A stretch of 64,000 bases of DNA from Rotaria sordida (Eukaryota; Rotifera; Eurotatoria; Philodinida; Philodinidae): the NCBI GenBank assembly GCA_905250125.1, contig CAJNOL010000887.1:1-64000 (forward strand), written 5' to 3'. A model generated the notes under the pieces. That model saw only the letters and a program-made list of their open reading frames with translations. It was not told where the DNA came from and ran no database searches. Below are positions 1 to 12,129 of this stretch, in pieces (within the stretch, counting starts at the first letter, position 1; every line of letters begins with the position of its first letter). Position numbers and translations under genes: made by a program.

Positions 1-1914
1 TCTTAGCCGCTTTGCAATTGCACTATTTGATAGCTATGCATAAAAAACAATGAAAAACATGAAATATCGAAAAAAGGTCGTTTTAGGTTATTTTGTGTTT
101 TTCTCAGAACCAACTTTTTTAGAGAAAAATTAAAGTTTTCCCCCTTTTTCTCCTAGACGCTTCGATCGATTGAGTTGAGATTTTTTGTGTGGTAACTAGA
201 ACCAAATTGGGATGTATAGTTTTTTTCTTTTCTTGAAATAATGATCTGGTGATTTTTAGTAGATCTTACAAAATTTGTTCTAGGAAGAAAAAACCATTGG
301 TAGCTAGGAAAAAACTATTTATATTTTTAGAAATAGTAGCGATGATCCGCCACACAGAACAGAAAAAAACAATTTTTTCACAATAATAGTGCAATAACCT
401 TTACATTTTCTTCATTGCGATAATATTTCACACTAGTTTTCATAAGAATGCAATTTGTACTTCCCAAGAAAATAATGTCATTTTTTAAATGACTACCCTC
501 TTCTCTAAGTGAATGAAACAATGATGTTCTAATATTGAACTCCATTATCAAATCAAGCAAAGTCATCAATGACTTTATAATATTGAGCTTGAACAGACAT
601 CGTAAGTTCTCAAAAAAAATGAATAAAAATAATGGATGTTTGAGATTCAATACATCTCTCGGTTGACGATACTATTATAAAACACAATCGAATCACAAAA
701 TCGATCAATGCATTAGGTCAGATTATTTAGTTAATAAATATTCTTTCGCAATTTTCAAGTCGCAAATCTTCCACGTAGAAATCTGTGCAATGAAATGAAA
801 CATCACCTAGTAACAAGCTTCAAGCCACCATGCTGAAATTTGAGATAAAAAGAACCAAATTATAGGACATAGAGATACTGATTGAATCTGAAAGGCTTCT
901 TGTTTTTAGAATTGACGATAGACAGTAACAAACTAAGTATCAGTCTAAAGTCTGACAAATTCAAATTTAATTTCCATGCAGAACGACATCCGATAACTTT
1001 GTCTCCATAAGAGAGGACTAGAAATTGTAGCAAAATAAAAATAGATTCGATAAAATCAATGAAAAAACTCGTATTTGCATTTTATTGCTTTTATTCTGTT
1101 TTGCAAAACACTTATATAGAAAAAAAAATGTGTAATATAAGTAGTCAGTAAAATAAACGAAATGATCACTAATAAAATATGTAGATTATGAGTACCGAAA
1201 TAATTAACAATTAATTGTAAATGGTCGGTTGATCAAATATAAGTAACAGTGGAAAATATTCAATTTACATCAGTAAAACAACACATATTTGGTTAGTATA
1301 AAACACAACATTTATCAGAAGAAAACAAAAGCGTTACAAGGAGAAAATAAATTCAAATAAATCAAAGAACCACAAAATAAATAGAAAGAAAGAAATCGAG
1401 AAACTTCTTTCTCTTTGTTTTATATAATGAAGAATAAGAAGAACTAAAACAATGATTCTTCTTATTCACAAATTATGTAGATTAAAACAAGTAGGGCAGA
1501 AAAATGAGAACATATGTAGAACAATTAAAAAGAAAAGAAAAGAAGAAGAAAAGTTATTTACTCTGTAAATATTTCAATTTTTATACTGATACTTTAATAT
1601 AATCAACTGTAGATAATTTGTATTTACTGATTTTGTGAATCTATTTTTAAACCTAATTAGATAATAACCGACCATTTAAGTAATTCACTGATAAATCATT
1701 AAATTGACTAATTTAATAATGATTTTATTTAGTGACCATTTATATTCATTTTACTGACCATAAATCATATAATATTAATTAACTTGAATAAATAATTGTT
1801 AGTAGATTGGCCATCTTGATAAAAGAAACATAACACATGAAACTAACTACTGATTAAATGAGATCAGTGTAACCCAAAACTTCCATTCTAGTAAAGTGCC
1901 GCCATTGGAACACC
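1..1914. other. AT-rich intergenic DNA, no gene seen
   Basis: No reading frame longer than 90 codons, no exon-like stretch with matching splice sites and no RNA gene is recognisable. The longest ORF (378-650, minus) has biased, low-complexity composition and no family resemblance. Confidence 0.6.
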
Positions 1915-1989
1915 TTAGTAGGCATAAGGAGAATAGTAATACGGGTAATAATAAGAAGGATAATAGTAAGAAGGATAAAAGAAATACAT
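1915..1989 (-). CDS. Tyr/Pro-rich micro-ORF, 24 aa (hypothetical)
   Basis: An ATG at 1989 opens 24 codons ending in TAA at 1915. The peptide is almost entirely Y, P, S and F in the repeating pattern YPSYYYPSYYYPYYYSP and ends AY. The frame is open further upstream (FSRSLQYSTSLLILYN before the M), so it could instead be the end of a longer exon. A TATA-like sequence (TTTATATAG, about 2047-2055) lies about 60 bp upstream. Short YP-rich peptides occur as secreted cuticle or antimicrobial peptides in other invertebrates, but no signal peptide is visible here. The codon pattern is also what a degenerate AAG/GAT purine repeat on the plus strand would give, so this could be a simple repeat. Confidence 0.25.
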   Translation of the reverse strand: MYFFYPSYYYPSYYYPYYYSPYAY

Positions 1990-4685
1990 ATTGTATAAGA
2001 TAAGCAAAGACGTTGAATATTGTAAACTTCGGCTGAATCTGTTCGTCTATATAAACACGGACGTCTATATATATATATATCGATTACGAGAAGATGAAAT
2101 CAGGTTTTTTCCGCGCATGATTTATCACAGCTAATAATAATCACAAGATAAAATAGACATGATATTATGACATAATGCAATTATTTGTGTACATAAAGCT
2201 TGCAAATTAATAATATCGTTGGTAAATATTTGTCCGAATGTCGAAAGATACTTGATTCACTGGAAAATTACAGTGACTATCGAACCTTCTTCTATTATTG
2301 ACGCAATGAAAGAAGACACCTGAATTAGTCATTGTATTATTTCTTCAATCGAATATCATTTATTGACTATCGATGTCACGTAAATCATGATTGGGATGAA
2401 ACCCACAATTGCATGGTTGATTAGCTGTTCGTATCCAAGCAATTCTACCTATTGATTGTTTTTGTTTTTGTTAATTCTTTCTTCATGATGAGTCGTGCTC
2501 GTTCATTACTTTTCTACAGTGATTGGATTGCGTATTTTCCTCTATCTAGCATATGTATTCGTAGACAATCGCTTAAAATTACTATTAAAACACTGAATAT
2601 TTTGTGAATACATGGATAATAGAATCTACAAGGAATGAACAAGAATATTATCATTTATTTGCTTTAAGTTGATTCGATAAAACATAAAAATTAATCTGAT
2701 TGTTAAATTCAGAATCACCTCAAAACGTAATTGACTGAGAAAAATGACACAATAAATCTGACTGATCGTCTTTCTCAAAAACGAAAGAAAAATGACATCC
2801 ATATTGCATAGTTAAGTAATGTAGTGGCATCATATAGAATCATGAAATCACGAAATCAATTCTTTCCCCTCTCTTGGTTCATTATCGCTTTTCAAATCAA
2901 TTTCTACTTTCGTTTTTCACCTTTCCCTTTTATTATCGATTCGTCAATTGATTTTTGACACTTTCATTCAGACTGAAGCAAGTGAAAACAGAAGGTTTTT
3001 CCAGAGTTTTTATCAATGAAACAAATCGAATTTTAAAATCAATCTGTTTCATTCAATTGAAATAAATATTTTATTTTAATTTGAAATAATAGATGAGAAA
3101 CTTGCCAAATGTTCATTGAGTTGATCTTTTTTCTTTTTCAAATTTAATTGCTTTTCAATTCGAGAAAAGTTTTTTTTTTTTTTTAATAATTTTTTATTTC
3201 AATTTATGCTGTTCAGAAGTATTATTTCGAAAATGTTTAATGTCGAAATGAAATTTATTCAAACGAAAACGATTGAATTAATGGAAAATAGTTTTTCTTG
3301 AATTAGACATCCATGTGAAAAAGTAAAATATAGACAAATTTAGATTAACTACAAAGAAGATCTGTTTAATTCAAAAATTTATTTGCAAAATCAATCGAGA
3401 AAAATCGGTTGTTTCCTATTTTTATTATTTAAATATTGAAATCTTTGCAAAATAAACCATGACACAAATCATTGGCCATCAAAATAGAAGGAAATTCTAC
3501 CAATATCTCTTTCGTTTGAATGTTTTTTTTTTAAATTGTTCGATATTGTCAATTGAATTTCATTAAAATGAAATATTTCTCAATGATTATTATGTCTTAT
3601 TTATTTTCTTGTTCAAATCAGAAACTAAATCCTATATAATTTTATCATCCTTATATTTATTTAAATAACTGATCTTTTTATGAAATTTTTCCTTTTTCTT
3701 TTCCTTACACATTTTATATTAACTGAAAAACATCTCAATATCATCAATTTTATTGAAGAGAATTCGATAACTATTCAAATACATTGAACGTACAAGAACA
3801 AACTAACGAAGTAAAATTAAAATTTGTCATTATTTGAATTTTTTCAATTATTAATCATTGTTCCATCGCTTTTTTACAGTATCAGAGAATTGAATTGAAT
3901 TTTAACTTATAGTTTGATATATCTTCATCGATCTGATGTTCTCAGAATGGATCAGACGATCTTGTTTGAATGAAGACAATGCAAACAAAACATTCTAATA
4001 GATTTTATTGACTTTTTTTATTTTAGAAAGTCTGATCATTTACTTACAAATTTTTAGTTTTTATTTTCATTGGATCTAAGACTAGCTTAAAAATCGATAT
4101 ATCAACAAAAATCATTTTTTCTTTCGAAATATTTCCAGCTTCTCTAATTGTTTAGTTTTTAAACAATTTCCCAGTCTTTTGTACTGACTCATCATCAAAA
4201 ACTGAGTAGAAATCTATGAGGATGTGTATGCGGGTCCTGTAATGACAAACTAGAGGAGTAACTTACTGTCACCCTCAATAATGATTTTTATTGAGCTACT
4301 TCACATAGAACAACGCACTCTTATATAGTAGAGAGCAAGATATCAATATCAGCACAGATTCAACTGTGTATGTGTATGTCAACAAAGAGATTATTCATAT
4401 CCACACACATAACAAAACCTTTTATCTCACACAGACTATTTAGTTCACATCTATTTATAGAAGAACTATTCTTTCTCTAGATCACATACGCACGTATAGA
4501 AATTCTTCAATACAGAAAAAAAAAATTACACACAAACGTATGTTGAACAAATAAGTGCACAAAACGAGGAGAAAAGAAACTCAATAAAAAGAGAACGACT
4601 ATCGATCGAAGATTGAAAAATACAGAATAAATATATTACGAATAATGGAACTGTGTTTCAGATATACAGTAATAGAATGATATTA
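1990..4685. other. AT-rich intergenic DNA
   Basis: This stretch holds a short TA microsatellite (about 2066-2080), a T-run at 3170-3183 and many short A/T-rich palindromic words. No gene, exon or mobile-element coding sequence is seen. Confidence 0.6.
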
Positions 4686-4691
4686 TTTATT
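4686..4691 (-). terminator. Polyadenylation signal of the ankyrin gene
   Basis: AATAAA on the minus strand lies 34 bases after the stop codon of the ankyrin gene, a normal spacing for an animal poly-A signal. Confidence 0.5.
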
Positions 4692-4724
4692 CGCTTCTAG
4701 ATAATTTTATGATGTACTATCAGG

Positions 4725-7700
4725 TCATTGTCTTGCATTAAAACTTTTGAGTATTTGACATACATCATCATGCTGCTGAAATTTAGCTAAATCATATGCA
4801 GTTAAATTTTGTCCTTCGAAATGAAATTGTTGATCAATATTTGCACCACGTTCACATAAGATTCGAACTATATCAGCATAACCCATAGCTGCTGCAATGT
4901 GCAAACATGATTGACCAGTCTAAATAAATATCAATATTATATATAGAAGACATAATTCACACAATGTTGGTTCCTAATAACTTCTATTACTAATTAATAG
5001 TGTTCATTGCCTATAAACATAGATGGAGTCGATCTATAGATTTTGAATAATCGGCATTCCATCAACATTCAAATAATCTTAACTTTGAATTTAATCGTTT
5101 TACTATTTTCGAATATCAAACTTTTTTTATCCGAAAAATAAAACAACTGATGCATTTAGATTACTTTTCTGGAATATTATTGTGGATCAATTTTATATAA
5201 TCTATCAATATAGTTTTACAGTAGAAAATACGAGTAGAGTTCTTCAACTTGATCCGATCTGCGTCTAGAGTCGGATCGATAGCGAGTTGAAACTTTACAA
5301 ATGTCGGATTTTTTCGGATTCATTCTTCTTGACGCTATCTACTGCTTTTTTTTTACATAATTTTGTATAATTGATCTAAAACTCAACGTTTCATTAAACT
5401 ATCGATTCATATTATCTATGTAAATCATAGCAGTGATTCTAACCGTTCTGAAACAACTTGCAATTTATAGTTCTTCTCTATAATATGAAAAAAGCTATTG
5501 CAACTTAAGTAGATGATTGTATCAAAATACTTGAAAATAACTGCAAAATTTCAAGGAATATTGCTTCGGATGATACTAAGAAACCATAATAACATTTGAT
5601 GTTTCATTCCAGCACGCATCTAATAAAATAAAATTAGCGTTGACAATTATCTTATTTCGTATTTCATAGCAGAACATCTCTACCGAAAAGAGATAATAAT
5701 CAACAATCATGCCCGTGAATTTAAATCATGTGTTAATGGTTACTATTTATAGAGACTGTTATAAAAGAGCGCAACAGTATTGTCATACTTTCTTAGTAAA
5801 ACTAAAGCTACAAAACCTAAAACATGGTAATTCTAAAGTATAATGTTGATATAACAATCTCTCTTATATTCAAAAGATTTCCTAATATCATACACAAGAA
5901 CAATAAGTTCTGAAATCGTTCTAAAACTAATAAAATCTGTTGATATCATTTTGATATGCATTTCGTGTCTTTATTAAAATTGTTAACTTCTACCGAATAG
6001 TCGTATTCTAATGAAAAATCTAATTTAACATAAATAAACGAATCAAAGTTTTTGAATCGGATGCAGATTCGAAAGTTGAATCCGCACAGAAATTTAAATA
6101 CGGGTTTTCAAAATTTTACCAATAAGACTTTTGCTAAGATCACCAGTTTGGCCACCAGAAAATACTCTTTATATACAGCCAATATTTCTTTGCATTTTGA
6201 ATATTATTTATAGCTATGATGTTAAGCATTGCGTCGAAAACAAAATTAAAACTCAAATGTTCATTGAATAATTTCTTTTTTCTTTTTGCTTAACTATTAG
6301 TCCTAATTATTAGATGATCATGTACTTACGTTTTCTATTCCATTGACATCAGCTCCTTGCTCAATTAAATATTCAACAATATCTTGAAAGCCTTTTGCAC
6401 ATGCACAAAATAAAGGTGTTTGATTTTCAATTTGAAGATCATGTGCAATTTGTACTTTTAGTGATTGATTTACATCAGCACCACAACGTATTAATAAAAC
6501 AACAACTTCTAAATGATCTTCTTCAATTGCCGTATACAATGGAGTTGCACCAGTCTAAATAAAAATCAATTCATTCTATTAATCATAATTTAATAAATAA
6601 ATTAATATACCATTGTAACAGCATTTACATCGGCACCATTTTGAATAAGATATTCACAAATTTCTACATGACCTTTTTTAGCTGCAACAAATAGAGGCGT
6701 CTGAAAGAAAAGAAATATATGATTTAGAATGAACCTACACAAGTCTAAAGTTATACTAAATATGCGCATTCTACAACATTTTCAAACTACATATAAAGCA
6801 TATGTTAAATATTAGAAATAATGATGGTAGAACTATAATACTATATAGATAGCTCGAAAAAATTTTCTCTTTATATCTGTTGATAGTTCAAATAGTATAG
6901 TCTTTATCTTTTTTTTCATAATTAAGTGATGGCTCAGATCAGTTCGCATTTGTAATTCGTCAATTATAATGTAATGAACTTATTCAATATTTTCGGATGT
7001 TATTTCGATCATCATATTTCAACTTTCCTTGTAGAGGTAAAGTCTAGTCATCGAAAATAGAACATAAATCATCATGAATAACTGTTGATTGAATACGATG
7101 TTCAAAGCACGCTTTATTAGAGAAGCGAAAAGTTTCTTTATCGATTTAAAATGAAGTTCAACAGTTTTCATCGAAATTCCATTATGATTATTATACCAAA
7201 AAAAAATATAGAGTATTATTTGTACTTTGAATTCATATATGCAGCGAAATTCTGTTCAAACTTTCTATATGGTATAATAGCACTAACTATTTATGCCAGA
7301 AAGAAAATATTTAGTTGATTTTGATATACAAACAAAAATTCTCACAAAGATTTTACCTGTCCAACAAGAAAATTTTCTTCAGCTAATTCTCCTTGTGGTG
7401 TAATATTAACATTAGCACCAGCTTCAATAAGTGTTTGAACAAGTTCTCGATTACCCGATTCAGAACAAAGAAGTAATGGTGATACACCATACCGATTTTG
7501 TATATTAACTTGTGCTCCTTTTTCAATTAAAAATTTTACAATATTAATACGATCTTTTAATGTAGCCATAAATAATGCTGTTTGACCAGTTATATTTAAA
7601 TTATCAGCATCAGAACCACTTGGTGCAAAATCTAGATCAGCACCAGCTTCAATACATGCTTCAATTATATCTAAATCACATATTTCAGATGCAAGTAAAA

Positions 7701-10700
7701 ATGGTGTTGAACAATATTTTGTTATTGCATTTGGATCAGCACCATATTTAAGAAGTAATTTAACAACATCAAATTTTCGTGATTTCATTGCTACATAAAG
7801 TGATGTCCAACCAGTTATATTTAATTTATCAGTTTGATTACCAAATGGAGCAACATGTGTTTCAGCACCAGCATTTAATAATAATTCAACAACTTTTAAC
7901 ATTCCTCTTTGTGATGGAATCCATAAGGCACTAATACCATAATGATTTTGAACACTTGGATTAGCTCCACGATCTAATAAATATTTAACTATATCTGTTC
8001 GACCTTCTTTTGCTGCACAAAATAATGGCGTTTGACCATATATATTCATTATTAATGCTAATGGACCTAGAAATAAATTTATCATTTTATTAATATTATA
8101 AAAAAAACAAATAACAATTGCTAAAATTTCCTAGAGAATTATTCATACCACTTGGTGCTAAATCTATATCAGCTCCAGCTTGTATAAGTAATTTAACACA
8201 TTCAAAATAACCTTGTTCAGCTGCAAGCATCAATGCTGATATGCCGAAGTGATTTTGATGATTTGGATTAGCATGATATTCTAATAAACATTTAACACAT
8301 TCTGAATTATTATATTTAGTTGCACCAATTAATGGTGTTGAACCAGCTATTTTATACTCTTCAGCTCGTTTACCAGACGGTATTGGATCAACAATAGCAC
8401 AACGTTGTAATAGAATATCAAGTATATCTGGCCAACCAACTTCGGCAACCATTAATAATGGTGTAATACCCGATAACGATGCTTTATTCACGTCGACTTC
8501 AGGACATTCTATACAAAAATAAATAATAATACAATATAATAATAGATTAAATAGCTAGAGACAAACTCACTAGCTAATATTTCTGTGATGGATTTATGTT
8601 TTTTTCCAGCTGCTACACTTAATACTGTTAAATTATCCACTGATTGATAACCTAAAAGAAGAAATATTTTCATTGTCAAATAAAACATTATCTATTTATA
8701 TAGATCAATAAATATGCATGTGTTATTCTGAAAGCATCGCGAGATTTAAATAAAAATATGTTCTATTGATCTATACAAAAGATTTATCTTCATTATTATC
8801 TAATGATGATATATAGTATATATTAGCGACGGAGTCGGAATACTAGCACTCCTCTTATTTTGATTGGGTTGTAGCAGATGATGCCATCGCTATGTGTACT
8901 GTATTATCCAGGATATATATGACCAGTAAAAATAGCTAGCGGTGAAGCAAGATTGTTCTAGGAAAGGTAGTGGAGAATGCAGCTGCTTTATTGACACCGT
9001 GTATTCTTGGTAATACGACGTATTTAGCGAAGGCATCACTGTCCAACCAAAACAAGAGAGACACTAGTGCTCCAGCTCCACCGCTTATTGTAAGTAACCA
9101 ATTTTCGATTAAAATGAATCATAATTTTCTTCTTAAATTTAAACATAGATAATCATTACGAAATGATATTCTATCCTCCATAACTTTTATTGTCTATTAT
9201 AAGTTTTATCGATAATATAGATGAAGAAGTAGTCAAAATCGTATAAATAGATGGAATTAAATGTTCATCAGACAAAAAAGATAAAATTGATAAAATAAAA
9301 TAATCAAAAGTTTAAGTATACAAATTTTTGATGAGAATTATTTAAATTATAAAAGGCAATTTATTTTAATTGAAAAGAAAAAATGAAAACTTTTGATAAT
9401 TTTCTTTACATACCCATATTGAGCAATTCTTTCTTCGTTGTTGAGTCTTTATGACGATCCAATTCATCAAGTAGATCTTTAAGTCGTTTAATATCACCCG
9501 TTTGTGCGATCTCGAATAGTTCCTCATGATATCGTTCAATATCACCATCGGCTGTATTTGCTTTCGCACCTGTAGTAGAACTCGTCAACTCTGATATAAA
9601 TCAAATGATCAAGGTAAAAGATAAAATTCAATTTTATGATTTTACGTCTGGGGTCGAATTCGGCCTCTACTTTCTGTAGGTAAAAATTTGTTTTTTTGAA
9701 AATTATCCTATGTTATCTGTATTTTTTTTCCACAAGTGACACCATCATTCTCGTAATTTTGGAAGAAAATTCAAGTGACATAGAATAATCTTTCAAAAGA
9801 TAGAAAAGAATATATAATTGACACACATTATAGAATTGATAGGAATTATTAATCGAATCCAACCTGAGCTTTACACACGGATATATAGTTGGCAAAATAT
9901 TTACATTTATGTCTTGAATAAAGGCTACTTAGGTCTAATCAAAAGCTCTAAGAACATTAAAGAGTAATATAAAGATAATGAGATATTTTTAATTTAATTT
10001 TATCAAATGTTGAGAATAGTTGCCATGATTATTTATATCAAGTTCAATCCTTTCTAACAATCTACTAAAAGTTTTTTTTGACCTCTTTGTCTAAAAAAGT
10101 TTTAGCCACCTTGAAAACCACATGAGCTAATTATATTTCATTTAGTTAATCGCTTAAACTACATTCGATAGAATTAGTTAGCTAAAAATTATATAGTATA
10201 AGACCTGGCGAATATGTTGGGTATGACATTATATTGATGTCTTCTTCTATCATAGAATTAATAACATTGGATGAGTATGAAGTCAACGATGATCGTCAAA
10301 CAATTTCGTACATTTTGAATTTAATGTCCATGTTTGTTTCTATATTTCATTAACAAGAGGCTTCGGGCAATTTTCAATATAATATTTGTGATCTACAGTC
10401 TTGCCTTTATCTACATCCAAGATTTTTTGATTTAAAGAATATACTAAACAAAGTTTTGGTTAAAATCTGTCTACATGAGCCACAGTCTTTATCAATTCAT
10501 CTTCAATAAGCCAGTTAGCATTAGATGACTTATGACTAACCTATCTAAAATAAATCGATATCACATCGCTAGTAGTGCTAGAATACAACTCACATGTTCG
10601 AACATAATTCGATTAAATTTTTAAAACAAATGAAATATATTTAGCTCATGTGGTTTTTTTTTATCAAAATTCTTAGAAAAGTGAGACCTTCAATTGAGGA

Positions 10701-11092
10701 AAATTTCAGCTCAGTCAATGAAGGAAATCGTAAATGTGGGAGATTTCCGATGGAACTACCCTCTTGTAGCTTATATGAGTTAGTCAGGCATGCGTCCATA
10801 GCCGTTTCCCTTCCCTCTATATTTTTGCCAATATTTTTTTGTTAGAAGATGCATCTACACTTTAAAAACAACAAATCAAAAACTTAAATCAGCGTCTTAT
10901 CGAGTAAGCCTTCATTCTTCAATGAAGATTTGCAATTTTCCGACAAACAAGTGTATAAATTCCATCTATGACTTGTTCTACTAAAAATCTATCGGTACAA
11001 AAATTACCTGTTGCGTCTCGAGTTTGGTGCATCCGATATTGAGCATACAGAACGTATAAGATAAAGATAAATAGTATGACTTCGATGATCAT
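4725..11092 (-). CDS. Membrane-anchored ankyrin-repeat protein, 640 aa, 8 exons
   Basis: Exons: 11092-11008, 9590-9414, 8651-8571, 8508-8149, 8066-7357, 6700-6611, 6554-6330 and 4919-4725. All junctions are GT/AG, and phases 1,1,1,1,0,0,0 close to exactly 641 codons. Residues about 3-19 (IIEVILFIFILYVLYA) form one hydrophobic N-terminal segment, predicted as a signal anchor. An acidic linker follows, then about 13-14 ankyrin repeats from residue 90 to the end, with typical TPL, AA..G, LL..GAD.N words. Several repeats carry a long extra loop of the form AP.G...D.LNITG.T. Ankyrin stacks bind partner proteins, but no catalytic domain is present, so the partner is unknown. Intron 1 (1.4 kb) and intron 7 (1.4 kb) are long; the others are 80-760 bp. 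Exon 1 is the least certain part: it rests on phase match, a good donor and the hydrophobic segment. The ankyrin part is certain. Confidence 0.85.
4920..6329. other. Long intron 7 of the ankyrin gene
   Basis: This 1.4-kb AT-rich intron lies between the last two coding exons. No nested gene or mobile-element ORF is seen. Confidence 0.6.
9591..11007. other. Long intron 1 of the ankyrin gene
   Basis: This 1.4-kb intron separates the exon for the hydrophobic anchor from the soluble part. No exon-like stretch in the right phase was seen inside it. ORFs at 9713-9895 and 10648-10845 show no family features. Confidence 0.5.
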
Positions 11093-11853
11093 AGCTTCAA
11101 TAGTTCTGTCGTTCTAAACACGTAGCAACAACAGATAAAAATCTATATCATTTGGGTTTTTCCATACATGAAATAATATTTCGTTGAGCAACGCACCGAT
11201 TTGATTTTTTTTGTAGTTTGAGCTGATTAGAATTGATCTATTAATAAAAATCTATTTTCTAAAGATAAAATAACAAATATTGATCATCAGATCCTTATTC
11301 ACTTAAACCCGATGTTGAAGGAATGTGACTTATCATCAACATTGAAACTGAAGGTTTCCTTAGAAAGTTATTATTGGCTATTCTGCATATTCTTGAAATC
11401 GTTAGTAGCTTAGTTATTTAAAAAGATCAGAACACAACATATTGAAAACAATGCATGATGATCATCAGTTTCACAGAACGTGTCATCCAATTGAAACGGA
11501 CTCTTGACATCGAATAAGTGTACAAAATAACAATTACGTGTGAAGAGTACAATGATAAGTCATGGCATAAAAAAATTATAACGCACACCAACATTGATAA
11601 GAAGCTGAGGCCCAGACAGCAATTCAGTGACCTGAAATAGGTCCACATGGATATTTTCCACTTATAATGTGACCACTCATACTCTGCTCGTGAAAAGTCA
11701 TCCGTCGAAAAATGCATGATAAAAGTGTATCTCGATAACTCAATGGCCTGAAGGGTGGTTTCTACTTTCGCCGATTCCAACATCGCCAAAAGGAAGGTAG
11801 GAGTGTTAGTGTTTTCTTCTTCACACTGATATCCACAACTGTATCCTACCAAC

Positions 11854-12129
11854 TCAGATGATAACCAATCGATTTGCTATTAAACTAATTAATTGTAATA
11901 AAGTATTTTGTATACAACGGATCATATTTGATCCAGACTCGTTTTCAGTTATGAATTCATTCGACGACATTGGAGTCGGCAAAAATGGACTAATTCGTTT
12001 ATCACAAGTGTCCTTCAGGAAAGGAAGAGTCCCGTCGTTAGTACTATGAGATGCTGCCATAATTGACACACACAAATATGATAGCATAATGAAAACGGTT
12101 ACCTTCAGCAACAATTTTTTGACGATGTG
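11854..12129 (-). CDS. Possible exon of a small secreted protein (hypothetical)
   Basis: A minus-strand frame holds a hydrophobic leader (VTVFIMLSYLCVSIMAA), then a short polar stretch with two cysteines (about 20 residues after the leader, and near NMIRCIQ) and one KR pair. It stops at 11,854. A second frame (11,852-11,427) starts immediately after the stop and has a mid-protein hydrophobic run. I could not find a splice pair joining them and recognise neither. It may be a real exon of a secreted peptide or chance. Confidence 0.2.
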   Translation of the reverse strand, partial: HIVKKLLLKVTVFIMLSYLCVSIMAASHSTNDGTLPFLKDTCDKRISPFLPTPMSSNEFITENESGSNMIRCIQNTLLQLISLIANRLVII

